A stretch of 7,244 nt of DNA from Rhodobacteraceae bacterium UBA3087 (GCA_002367285.1 DFBF01000049.1:1822-9065), one strand, 5' to 3'; shown: positions 1-6,687, counted from the stretch's first letter. Program-made: numbers and translations. The notes: generated from the letters alone by a model not told the origin.

Positions 1-77
1 CTGAATTACCAAAAAACAACTATGGTAAGGTTTTGAAGACAGAACTGCGAAAACGGCTGGAGGAGGATGTGACATGA
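1..77 (+). CDS. Acyl-CoA synthetase-like AMP-binding enzyme, C-terminal end only
   Basis: This is the tail of a gene that begins before the window. The frame opening at base 3 is free of stops until TGA at 75-77 and encodes LPKNNYGKVLKTELR followed by a short charged end (RLEEDVT). That string matches the last core motif (A10, PKxxxGK) of class I adenylate-forming enzymes, in which the lysine of the GK pair (codon 27-29) lies in the C-terminal lid and contacts the adenylate. Members of the family activate carboxylic acids to acyl-CoA through an acyl-AMP. The stop codon overlaps the bdhA start as ATGA (74-77), and the bdhA ribosome binding site (59-66) lies inside this gene, so the two are probably translationally coupled. 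Only about 24 residues are visible, so the substrate cannot be inferred. The end does not resemble that of acetoacetyl-CoA synthetase as I know it. The family call is fairly secure; the specific enzyme is unknown. Confidence 0.8.
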   Translation, partial: ELPKNNYGKVLKTELRKRLEEDVT

Positions 78-877
78 CCGATCTGACGGGAAAAACGGCG
101 CTGGTGACAGGGTCGGTACAGGGTATTGGCCTGGCGATTGCCGAAAGCCTGGCTGCGGCGGGGGCCCGCATTGCGGTGCATGGGCTGGCGGGTGATCTTC
201 AGGTGTATGAGGTCTGTGAGCGGCTTAAAAAGGCAGGTGCGCCGCAGGCTGAATTCTTTGGTGGTGACCTGCGGGACCCCGACCGAATTGATGACATGAT
301 GCAAGCCGTCGCAGCCTGGGGTGGCGCGGATATTCTGGTCAATAACGCCGGCATCCAACACACCGCGCCGCTGGCCGACATGCCACGCGATATGTGGGAT
401 GCAATTTTGAACATCAACCTGTCCGCAGCCTTTCACACGATGCAGGCTGCGTTGCCGGGCATGGCGCAGCGCGGGTATGGCCGGGTGGTGAACATCGCCT
501 CCGTGCATGGGCTGGTGGCCTCGCGCCACAAGGCACCTTATTGCGCGGCGAAATTTGGTCTGGTTGGGCTGAGCAAAGTTGCGGCATTGGAGTATGCCAA
601 TGCGGGCACGAAACAGGCTGGTGGTGTGACCGTGAACTGTATCGCACCAGGCTGGACCGAAACGGCCATCATCGAGCCGCAAGTCGCTGCGCGCGCGGCA
701 CAATTCGGCGGCGACCGTGACAAGGGTGTCGCGGACCTGTTGAAAGAAAAGCAGCCCAGCCAGCGCACCTCGGACCCGTCCGAAATTGGCGCGCTGGCGC
801 TTTGGTTGTGCGATCCAGTGGCCCATAACGTGACGGGCACGACCATCCCCGTGGATGGCGGCTGGACCGCGCAGTAA
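74..877 (+). CDS. bdhA: D-3-hydroxybutyrate dehydrogenase (SDR family)
   Basis: Cytosolic NAD-dependent enzyme interconverting (R)-3-hydroxybutyrate and acetoacetate, used in polyhydroxybutyrate and ketone-body metabolism. The 267-residue protein is a classical short-chain dehydrogenase. It has cofactor motif TGSVQGIG (12-19), NNAG (90-93) and catalytic residues N115, S143, Y156 and K160 in YCAAK. Q95, H145, K153 and Q203 appear to match the carboxylate-binding Gln, His, Lys and Gln known from Pseudomonas fragi hydroxybutyrate dehydrogenase, and the end PVDGGWTAQ is typical of BDH; together these separate it from generic 3-oxoacyl-ACP reductases. The start is set by GGAGGAGG at 59-66, seven bases before ATG. 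A stretch around residues 174-185 (ANAGTKQAGG) is several residues longer than I expect between the active-site helix and the NCIAPGW segment. The gene overlaps the preceding acyl-CoA synthetase by four bases, and no terminator is visible before the converging lipoprotein gene. Confidence 0.92.
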   Translation: MTDLTGKTALVTGSVQGIGLAIAESLAAAGARIAVHGLAGDLQVYEVCERLKKAGAPQAEFFGGDLRDPDRIDDMMQAVAAWGGADILVNNAGIQHTAPLADMPRDMWDAILNINLSAAFHTMQAALPGMAQRGYGRVVNIASVHGLVASRHKAPYCAAKFGLVGLSKVAALEYANAGTKQAGGVTVNCIAPGWTETAIIEPQVAARAAQFGGDRDKGVADLLKEKQPSQRTSDPSEIGALALWLCDPVAHNVTGTTIPVDGGWTAQ

Positions 878-888
878 ACCACCCGGCC

Positions 889-1167
889 TTAGCGACAGGG
901 CGCTTCGTAATAGGTGCCGTCGCCACGCGCATAGGCGCACATGTTGGTCTGGTTGTTCTTGGCCACCATGGTGCCTGCTGCGGCCCCGGCCAGCGCGGCC
1001 AGAATGGTCCAGTTGCGGTTGGCACCCAGAACGTCGGCGGTCAGAATGCCCGCGGCTGCCCCGCCCAAGGCCCCGACGCCCAACTGTTGGTCCGGGGTCA
1101 GCGTGTTATAGCAGCCCGCCAGGCCAAGGCTGGCGGCGGTGGCCAGCAGGATAATTTGTTTGCGCAT
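889..1167 (-). CDS. Small glycine-zipper outer-membrane lipoprotein
   Basis: A 92-residue predicted lipoprotein of unknown role. Residues 1-19 form a lipoprotein signal (MRKQ, hydrophobic stretch, lipobox LAGC) with C19 as the lipidated cysteine; the next residue is Tyr, so retention in the inner membrane by an Asp+2 signal is not expected. Residues 30-69 are rich in Gly and Ala with GxxxG-type spacing (GVGALGGAAAG and ALAGAAAGTMVA), as in small glycine-zipper envelope proteins. C77 and C91 bracket a short polar C-terminal segment and could form a disulfide in the periplasm. The start at 1167 is chosen because AGGAG lies about 7 bases upstream and the signal peptide begins there; the longer open frame to 1311 runs into the terminator region and adds no sensible sequence. 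It lies downstream of the liv terminator, so it probably has its own promoter, but I could not identify one. Confidence 0.8.
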   Translation of the reverse strand: MRKQIILLATAASLGLAGCYNTLTPDQQLGVGALGGAAAGILTADVLGANRNWTILAALAGAAAGTMVAKNNQTNMCAYARGDGTYYEAPCR

Positions 1168-1294
1168 GGGGTATCTCCTTGGTTGAAAACAAGTCTTGCC
1201 CCACGGTTTCCTGTGTCCGGGCCCCAGGCAATGATCTGACACCCAAAAGGCTCCGGTAGGCGAAATCCCGCGCAAGCCGGGCAAGGACAGGCAC
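1168..1294. other. Intergenic region upstream of the lipoprotein gene
   Basis: About 127 bases between the liv operon terminator and the lipoprotein start. It should hold the promoter for the lipoprotein gene (- strand), but no convincing -35/-10 pair stands out. The only structured element is an imperfect long-range inverted repeat, CTTGCCC at 1195-1201 against GGGCAAG at 1279-1285, which may be chance. Confidence 0.4.
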
Positions 1295-1325
1295 AAAAAG
1301 GGCCAGTGCACGATGGCACCGGCCC
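1295..1325 (-). terminator. Intrinsic (rho-independent) terminator of the liv operon
   Basis: In the - strand transcript a 10-bp stem (arms 1316-1325 and 1300-1309, one G-U pair) with a 6-base loop (1310-1315) is followed directly by five U residues (complement of AAAAA at 1299-1295). It lies 47 bases past the livF stop codon, where the end of the operon transcript is expected. This is a textbook intrinsic terminator in stem length, GC content and U-tract. Confidence 0.9.
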
Positions 1326-1330
1326 AATAG

Positions 1331-1352
1331 GGGAGGGCGCGAACGCCCCCTC
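1331..1352 (-). repeat. Second GC-rich hairpin with UUCG loop before the terminator
   Basis: In the - strand transcript GGGCG and CGCCC (complements of 1344-1348 and 1335-1339) pair around a UUCG tetraloop. The stem extends by a G-U and a G-C pair, then one mismatch. It lies between the livF stop and the terminator, with no U-tract of its own. It may assist termination or protect the 3' end of the transcript. Confidence 0.65.
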
Positions 1353-1371
1353 GGGGAGTGATCTTAGAGGC

Positions 1372-2163
1372 TCAGATCGCCAGATATTCCATTCGCAGGG
1401 CTTCGTTATCCAAAACCTCCTGCGCGGTGCCATCAAAGACGACCGTGCCCGTGTCCAGGATCACTGCGCGGTCGGCCAGTTCCAGCGCGCGCACGGCGTT
1501 CTGTTCGACGATCACGGTGGTGATGCCCTGTTCCTTGATGATGTTGAGCGTCTTTTCGATCTCATCCACAATCACCGGCGCCAGGCCTTCGTAAGGTTCA
1601 TCCAGCAGCAACACCTTGATGTCACGCACCAGTGCGCGAGCGATGGCCAGCATCTGTTGTTCGCCACCTGACAGCGTCGTGCCCTCTTGCTTGCGGCGTT
1701 CTTTCAGGCGCGGGAACAGTTCGTACACGCGTTCCAGCGACCAGCCGATCGGCGGGGCAATCTGGGCCAGTTGCAGGTTTTCTTCGACCGTCAGACCCTG
1801 GATGATGCTGCGATCTTCCGGTACCAGCGCCATGCCCAGCTGAGCCGCCTCATAGGACTTCATGCTGTGCAGTGGCTGGTGGTCCAGCCAGACTTCGCCA
1901 TGGGTGATCATCGGGTCATCCATGCGTGCAAGTGCGCGCAGGGTCGATGTTTTGCCCGCCCCGTTGCGGCCCAGAAGGGCCAGGATTTCGCCCTCGTGCA
2001 CGGTAAAGCTCACGCCTTGCACGATATAGCTTTCGCCATAATACGCATGCATGTCCCAGACCGAGAAGAAGGCGGGCGCCGTGGCGGCCATGTTCGCGTG
2101 TTTCGAGAAATCATGCTTTTTACGCGCGTGGTCTGCCGGATCGATCAGTTTGTCTTCAGCCAT
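1372..2163 (-). CDS. livF: HAAT-family ABC importer ATPase, LivF type
   Basis: One of the two nucleotide-binding subunits that power the importer from the cytoplasmic face. The 263-residue protein shows Walker A GRNGAGKT (65-72), the LivF-type VPEDR segment at the Q-loop region (114-118), signature LSGGEQQ (164-170), Walker B VLLLDEP (184-190, glutamate E189) and EGLAP after it. Where most ABC ATPases have the switch histidine it has VEQN (Q221), which is normal for LivF proteins. Compared with the roughly 237-residue E. coli LivF it carries about 30 extra charged N-terminal residues (MAEDKLIDPADHARKK and onward). The start at 2163 is supported by GGGAGG about 8 bases upstream; the internal Met25 has no ribosome binding site, and the longer open frame to 2451 lies inside livG. 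It is the last gene of the operon, 14 bp after livG, and is followed by the terminator. Confidence 0.92.
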   Translation of the reverse strand: MAEDKLIDPADHARKKHDFSKHANMAATAPAFFSVWDMHAYYGESYIVQGVSFTVHEGEILALLGRNGAGKTSTLRALARMDDPMITHGEVWLDHQPLHSMKSYEAAQLGMALVPEDRSIIQGLTVEENLQLAQIAPPIGWSLERVYELFPRLKERRKQEGTTLSGGEQQMLAIARALVRDIKVLLLDEPYEGLAPVIVDEIEKTLNIIKEQGITTVIVEQNAVRALELADRAVILDTGTVVFDGTAQEVLDNEALRMEYLAI

Positions 2164-2177
2164 GTTCCCAGCCTCCC

Positions 2178-2933
2178 TTAATGCGCTTCGCCAAGATAGG
2201 CTTCCCGAACCTTCGGGTGGCCTTTGATGTTTTCCGGCGTGTCTTCGACCAAGGGCGTGCCCTGGGCCAGAACGGTGATGCGTTCGGCCAGGCTGAACAC
2301 CACGTGCATGTCGTGTTCGATGATCGCCATGGTGATGTCGCGCTTTTCCTTGATCTCCTTCAACAGGTCGATCGTGTTGTTGGTGTCGGCCCGTGCCATG
2401 CCGGCGGTGGGTTCGTCCAACAACAGAAGTTTTGGTTCCTGAACCAGGCACATGGCCATCTCCAGACGCCGTTTGTCACCGCGCGACATGGAGGATGCGT
2501 TCATGTGCCGCTTGTCGATCATATTCACGTCGATCAACATCTGTTCCGCCTGTTCGACCAGTTCTTTTTCGTCATTCACACGTTCAAAGGCGTGCAGGCG
2601 AAAAGACCCATCGCGTTTGGCGAAACAGGGGATCATCATGTTTTCCATCACGTCCAGGTCGCCGAAGATTTCCGGGGTCTGAAAGACACGGCTGATGCCC
2701 ATCTGGTTGATCTCATAGGGCGTGCGCCCCAGCACCGACTGGCCGTCAAACATGACGCTGCCGGTGTCCGGGATCAGCTTGCCGACGAAACAGTTCAGCA
2801 GGGTGGATTTGCCCGCGCCGTTCGGCCCGATGATGGCGTGCACGGTGTTTTCCTGGACGCTGAGGTTCACATCCCCCAGCGCTTGCAGACCGCCGAACCG
2901 TTTGCCGACGTCTTTGACTTCAAGAATTCCCAT
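2178..2933 (-). CDS. livG: HAAT-family ABC importer ATPase, LivG type
   Basis: Partner ATPase of LivF; the two form the nucleotide-binding dimer under LivH-LivM. In 251 residues it has Walker A GPNGAGKST (36-44), Q-loop Q85 in SRVFQTPEIF, Walker B LLLLDEP (169-175, E174) and switch histidine H207 in IIEHDM. The ABC signature is unusual: MSRGDKR (149-155) in place of LSGGQ. The segment after Walker B reads TAGMARADT rather than the GLNP-type D-loop of E. coli LivG. I believe these variants occur in a subgroup of alphaproteobacterial LivG proteins, but no alignment was run. The start is supported by GAGGAG about 10 bases upstream of ATG at 2933. The gene sits 14 bp after livM and 14 bp before livF, so it is co-transcribed. 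Confidence 0.92.
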   Translation of the reverse strand: MGILEVKDVGKRFGGLQALGDVNLSVQENTVHAIIGPNGAGKSTLLNCFVGKLIPDTGSVMFDGQSVLGRTPYEINQMGISRVFQTPEIFGDLDVMENMMIPCFAKRDGSFRLHAFERVNDEKELVEQAEQMLIDVNMIDKRHMNASSMSRGDKRRLEMAMCLVQEPKLLLLDEPTAGMARADTNNTIDLLKEIKEKRDITMAIIEHDMHVVFSLAERITVLAQGTPLVEDTPENIKGHPKVREAYLGEAH

Positions 2934-2947
2934 CTGTCAGTCTCCTC

Positions 2948-4168
2948 TTACTCGGCCACGTGGGGCGATTGTTTTGGGTGGTGTCCGGCGTCGTCGCTGT
3001 CGTCATCCGCTTTTTTGCGTTTGAACATGGCGGCAATCCTTTGACCGCCTTCGACCAGACCACCAGGCAGGAAGATCACGACCAGCATGAACAGCAGGCC
3101 TGAGGTCAGGTGCCAACCCGAGCCGACAAAGTGTTCGGCAACCCAGATGACGATGTTTTCCAACCCATCAGGCAACCACGAGAACCACTGGTGCAGCACG
3201 TTTTCGTTGATCTTCGAGAAGATGTTCTCGAAATACTTGATAAAACCTGCGCCCAGAACCGGACCCATCATGGTGCCAACACCGCCAAGGATGGTCATCA
3301 GAACCACCTCGCCTGAGGCCGTCCACTGCATGCGTTCAGCGCCTGCAAGGGGGTCCATCGAGGCCAGCAAAGCGCCCGCCAGGCCAGCATACATGCCAGA
3401 GATGACGAAAGCGGCCAAGGTGTAAGGACGCGAGTTCAGGCCGGTATAGTTCAGGCGGGTCTGGTTGGTTTTGATGGCGCGCAGCATCAGGCCGAACGGC
3501 GAACGGAAGATCCGCAGGCTGAGGTAGAAGGCCAGGATCGCGATCACGGCGCAGAAATAGTATCCCGCGTTGAACGTGAACTCCCAGGCACCGACGGGCA
3601 GCTTGAAGGAGGAACCCATCTCCAAGCCGAACAGGTTGGTCGGAGGCACGTTGCCGTTTGCAGCAACCTGTTGACCCAGGATCCGCGGGTCGTTCAAGGT
3701 CACTTGCAGGCCGGTCTCGCCATTGGTGATCGGGGTCAGAACCGAATAGGCCAGGTTGAACGACATCTGCGCAAAGGCCAGCGTCAGGATCGAGAAGTAG
3801 ATGCCTGAGCGGCGCAGCGAGATATAGCCGATCAGCAGGGCAAACAGGCCCGACACGATGATCGCCAGGATGATACCCGGAATGACGTTCATCGACAGCA
3901 GTTTGAACATCCACACCGCCGAGTAAGAGCCAGCACCCAGAAAGGCCGCGTGACCAAACGAGAGATAGCCGGTCAGACCGAACAGGATGTTAAAGCCGAT
4001 CGCAAAGATGCCGAAGATCGCAAAGCGCTGCATCAAATCGGGATAACCCGCGTTGAATTGTGCCATCACGGACCCTTCGGGGAAGGGCTGCAACAGGATC
4101 GGAGTTGCCATGGTCAACGCAATAACGATGAGCAGGAAGCGGAAGTCTTTATTGTTGAGTCCAAGCAT
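2948..4168 (-). CDS. livM: HAAT-family ABC importer permease, LivM type
   Basis: Inner-membrane permease that pairs with LivH to form the translocation pore. The 406-residue protein has hydrophobic segments near residues 10-27, 48-66, 72-90, 94-117, 124-143, 203-220, 250-270, 286-310 and 353-370. Family hallmarks are GLTGYLSFGHAAFLGAGSY (64-82), the LRRSGIYFSILTLAFAQM segment and the cytoplasmic coupling loop SPFGLMLRAIKTN (223-235) that contacts the ATPases. There is an insert at about residues 160-200 between membrane segments, which is probably periplasmic. The protein ends in a polar acidic and histidine-containing tail after residue 382 (KRKKADDDSDDAGHH), which is presumably cytoplasmic. 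The gene starts 3 bp after the livH stop, and its ribosome binding site GGAGG lies within the last codons of livH, so translation is likely coupled. Confidence 0.93.
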   Translation of the reverse strand: MLGLNNKDFRFLLIVIALTMATPILLQPFPEGSVMAQFNAGYPDLMQRFAIFGIFAIGFNILFGLTGYLSFGHAAFLGAGSYSAVWMFKLLSMNVIPGIILAIIVSGLFALLIGYISLRRSGIYFSILTLAFAQMSFNLAYSVLTPITNGETGLQVTLNDPRILGQQVAANGNVPPTNLFGLEMGSSFKLPVGAWEFTFNAGYYFCAVIAILAFYLSLRIFRSPFGLMLRAIKTNQTRLNYTGLNSRPYTLAAFVISGMYAGLAGALLASMDPLAGAERMQWTASGEVVLMTILGGVGTMMGPVLGAGFIKYFENIFSKINENVLHQWFSWLPDGLENIVIWVAEHFVGSGWHLTSGLLFMLVVIFLPGGLVEGGQRIAAMFKRKKADDDSDDAGHHPKQSPHVAE

Positions 4169-4171
4169 ACC

Positions 4172-5203
4172 TTAGTCCTCCATCACGCCTTTGCGGCCCA
4201 TCAGGCCACGCGGACGCGCAAGTAGAATGATGATGGCGACCAGGTAGATGATGATCTGGTCGATGCCGGGGAGAATGTCCTTGATCCAGTTCATGGAGGC
4301 GAAGCTCTCAAGGATACCCAGCATGAAACCGGCCAGCACGGCGCCCGGAAGGCTGCCCATGCCGCCGACAACCACCACAACAAAGCTGAGGACCAGGAAG
4401 TCCATGCCCATGTGGTAGTTTGGCGAATTAATCGGTGCATACATGACCCCCGCAAGCCCCGCCACGGCGGCCGCGATGCCGAACATGATGGTAAAGCGTT
4501 TGTCGATGTTGATGCCCAACAGGCCGACGGTTTCACGGTCCGCCATGCCAGCGCGCACGACCATGCCGAAGGTGGTGAATTGCAGGAACGCAAACACCGC
4601 GCCGATGATCACGGCAGCAAAGGCGAAATAGACCATGCGCCAGTATGGATAGATGATCAGATTGGGATCAAAGCCCAGCACCACGCCGAAATCGAACGAG
4701 CCCTTGAAGGCATCAGGTGCCCCGGTGGGGATCGGGTTTGCGCCATAATAGTGCTTGACCAGTTCCTGCAAAACAATGGCCAGGCCAAAGGTTACAAGGA
4801 TCTGATCCGCGTGGGGACGTTTATAGAAGTGCTTGATCAGACCGCGTTCCATGACATAGCCGACAAACAGCATGATCGGGATTGAGAACAGGATCGCCAA
4901 CGGCACCGACCAGTCGATGATCGCCGCCCCGGTCTCGGGGCCAAGCCAGCTTTCGATATAAGGCGTCTTGATCTTCGCCGGATTGCCAAGAAAATCGGTC
5001 TTGGTCGGATCGACGGTTTCGAAAGACAGGCTCAGCAGGCGTTGCAGCGTCACGGCGCAGAAGGCACCGATCATGAACAACGCCCCGTGGGCGAAGTTCA
5101 CCACGCCCAGCGTGCCGAAAATGAGAGTAAGCCCAAGCGCGATCAGCGCATAGGCAGAGCCCTTGTCGAGCCCGTTCAGGATTTGAAGCAGAATGGCGTC
5201 CAT
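4172..5203 (-). CDS. livH: HAAT-family ABC importer permease, LivH type
   Basis: Second inner-membrane permease of the importer. The 343-residue protein begins MDAILLQILNGLDKGSAYAL and has the family pattern LGLTLIFGTLGVVNFAHGAL (23-42). Further membrane segments lie near residues 100-117, 135-150, 188-209, 236-258, 265-290 and 313-329. The coupling-loop sequence TTFGMVVRAGMADRETVGLLGIN (210-232, interrupted here only by numbering) faces the ATPases. I place the start at 5203 because GGTGGGGACA immediately precedes that ATG; the in-frame ATG at 5215 (four residues longer, MVGT) has no ribosome binding site upstream. At about residues 60-95 there is a polar insert (ETVDPTKTDFLGNP...), probably periplasmic, that is longer than in E. 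coli LivH. The gene follows the binding-protein gene after a 107-bp structured gap. Confidence 0.92.
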   Translation of the reverse strand: MDAILLQILNGLDKGSAYALIALGLTLIFGTLGVVNFAHGALFMIGAFCAVTLQRLLSLSFETVDPTKTDFLGNPAKIKTPYIESWLGPETGAAIIDWSVPLAILFSIPIMLFVGYVMERGLIKHFYKRPHADQILVTFGLAIVLQELVKHYYGANPIPTGAPDAFKGSFDFGVVLGFDPNLIIYPYWRMVYFAFAAVIIGAVFAFLQFTTFGMVVRAGMADRETVGLLGINIDKRFTIMFGIAAAVAGLAGVMYAPINSPNYHMGMDFLVLSFVVVVVGGMGSLPGAVLAGFMLGILESFASMNWIKDILPGIDQIIIYLVAIIILLARPRGLMGRKGVMED

Positions 5204-5233
5204 TGTCCCCACCATTAGATAAATAAGGTCCGT

Positions 5234-5289
5234 CCGGTCGCGGGTCGCGGCCGGTCAGGGTCGGCCGCGCGGGATGTCCGCGCGACCGG
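5234..5289 (-). promoter_or_regulatory. GC-rich stem-loop between binding-protein gene and livH
   Basis: In the - strand transcript, 5288-5278 pairs with 5272-5262 as an 11-bp stem (one G-U pair) with a 5-base loop at 5273-5277. A competing 9-bp inverted repeat (CCGGTCGCG at 5234-5242 against CGCGACCGG at 5281-5289) could form a larger alternative stem. There is no U-run after either stem, so full termination is not expected. The location, directly after the binding-protein stop and before the permease genes, is the classic place for an element that blocks 3' exonucleases or attenuates transcription, giving more binding protein than membrane subunits. Confidence 0.75.
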
Positions 5290-5310
5290 TGCGTTTTCGT
5301 AAGTGTCGGC

Positions 5311-6654
5311 TTAGCCGGCGTTGCACTCGCCCAGAGCGCCACCAGCAAACATCGGGTGGTTCGGGTCGTAAGTAACCTGATCCACCGGAGTGATTTCCAC
5401 AACTTCCAGAAGGTCGAATTCGGAGGTCGGGTTGTCCTTGCCCTTCACGACCAGCACGTCTTTGAAGCACTGGTGATCGTCGGCGCGGTACAGTGTCTTG
5501 CCGTTGCCCAGACCGTCGAATTCAAAGCCTTCCAGGGCTTCGGCAACGCCACAGGGGTTGAACGTGCCAGCACGTTCGCAAGCATCCGCATACAGCAGGG
5601 TCTGGCAATAGGTGGTGTGCGCAGCCTGCGACGGCGGGAAGCCGTACTTGGTGCCGAAGGATTTCACAAAGGCAGCCGAACCAGCGTCGGTCAGCGACCA
5701 GTGCCAGTTGGTGGACCCAAGGATCCCCTTGATGTTTTCACCAGCGCCACGGGCCATCAGACGCGAGAACAGCGGCACAACGATTTCGAAGTTGCGACCG
5801 TTGACCTGCTTTTCACGCAGACCGAACTGAACAGCGTTGGTCAGCGAATTCACCATGTTGCCGCCATAGTGGTTCAGAACCAGCACGTCTGCATCGGTTT
5901 GCAGGATCGGCGTGATGTAGGACGAGAAGTCGGTCGCAGCCAGCGGTGTTTTCACCGTGTTGACGGTTTCCCAACCCAGGGCTTCGGTGGCGGCAACGAT
6001 CGATTCTTCCTGGGTCCAGCCCCAGGTGTAATCGGCGGTCAGGTGATACGCTTTACGGTCAGCACCGTAACGCGCGGCCAGAACCGGTGCCAAAGCAGCA
6101 CCCGACATGTAGGCGTTAAAGAAGTGACGGAAACCGTTCGCCTTCTTGTCTTTGCCCGTGGTGTCGTTCGAGTGGGTCAGACCGGCCATGAAGATGACGC
6201 CAGCTTCCTGACACAGGCCTTGCACAGCAACGGCAACACCCGAGGACGACCCACCGGTGATCATCACGGCGCCGTCTTTTTCGATCATCGACTTGGCCGA
6301 TGCGCGGGCTGCGTCCGATTTCGTCTGGGTGTCGCCCGTGACGAATTCGACTTTCTTGCCCAGGATGCCGTTGCCCTTCAGGGCCTTCGACGAGAACGTG
6401 TTCATCATGCCCGCGTCGCCTTCACCGTTCAGGTGCTCGACGGCCAACTGATAGGCGCGCAGCTCATCTGCACCCTCGTCAGCATAGGGGCCGGACTGGG
6501 GTACGTTGAAGCCCAGGGTTACGGTGCCACCGGTGGGTTCGTTGGTATAAGCCGCCGCGGATGACGCGGTGAAAATAGTCGGCAGCGCGACGCCGGCACC
6601 GGCGACGGCGCCGGATTTCAGCACACCACGGCGCGTAAGATTCGAATTGGACAT
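5311..6654 (-). CDS. Tat-exported periplasmic substrate-binding protein of the HAAT/Liv importer
   Basis: Periplasmic receptor that captures the substrate for LivHMGF. The 447-residue precursor starts with a twin-arginine signal: TRRGVLK (7-13), a hydrophobic Gly/Ala-rich stretch (14-30) and a likely cleavage after SSAAA (about residue 35). The mature protein has the type I periplasmic-binding (LivK-like) start TVTLGFNVPQSGPYADEG (44-61), GGSSSGVAVAV (134-144) and the second-lobe region HYGGNMVNSLTNAV (262-275). It is longer than E. coli LivK (about 370 residues). Mature cysteines are C148, C350, C359, C368, C396 and C444, five of them in the last 100 residues, so disulfides are plausible. 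The start is set by GGGAGG (6661-6666), six bases before ATG. It is the first gene of the operon. The ligand is not determinable here; branched-chain amino acids are only the family default. Confidence 0.93.
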   Translation of the reverse strand: MSNSNLTRRGVLKSGAVAGAGVALPTIFTASSAAAYTNEPTGGTVTLGFNVPQSGPYADEGADELRAYQLAVEHLNGEGDAGMMNTFSSKALKGNGILGKKVEFVTGDTQTKSDAARASAKSMIEKDGAVMITGGSSSGVAVAVQGLCQEAGVIFMAGLTHSNDTTGKDKKANGFRHFFNAYMSGAALAPVLAARYGADRKAYHLTADYTWGWTQEESIVAATEALGWETVNTVKTPLAATDFSSYITPILQTDADVLVLNHYGGNMVNSLTNAVQFGLREKQVNGRNFEIVVPLFSRLMARGAGENIKGILGSTNWHWSLTDAGSAAFVKSFGTKYGFPPSQAAHTTYCQTLLYADACERAGTFNPCGVAEALEGFEFDGLGNGKTLYRADDHQCFKDVLVVKGKDNPTSEFDLLEVVEITPVDQVTYDPNHPMFAGGALGECNAG

Positions 6655-6687
6655 TTGGATCCTCCCGTTTCGTTTTGATGTAGGCGT

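Noticed and set aside
20..940. 306-codon open frame on the - strand opposite bdhA
   Set aside because: It lies opposite a clearly identified dehydrogenase; its translation is rich in Arg, His and Pro with no recognisable domain, as expected for the antisense of a GC-rich gene.
1168..1311. N-terminal extension of the lipoprotein to 1311
   Set aside because: It would begin inside the terminator stem and bury the lipoprotein signal peptide 48 residues inside the protein.
2164..2451. N-terminal extension of livF to 2451
   Set aside because: It would overlap livG by about 270 bases and adds low-complexity Arg/His/Gly sequence; ATG at 2163 has a good ribosome binding site.
2181..3044. 287-codon open frame on the + strand opposite livG
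   Set aside because: Antisense shadow of livG and the end of livM; rich in His, Phe and Val with no domain pattern.
3336..3914. 192-codon open frame on the - strand within livM
   Set aside because: Same strand but shifted frame inside livM, whose correct frame shows continuous membrane segments and family motifs.
5356..6564. 402-codon open frame on the + strand opposite the binding-protein gene
   Set aside because: Long but antisense to a well-supported gene with signal peptide and ribosome binding site. The translation lacks coherent motifs, and I see no ribosome binding site that would make it a credible gene.
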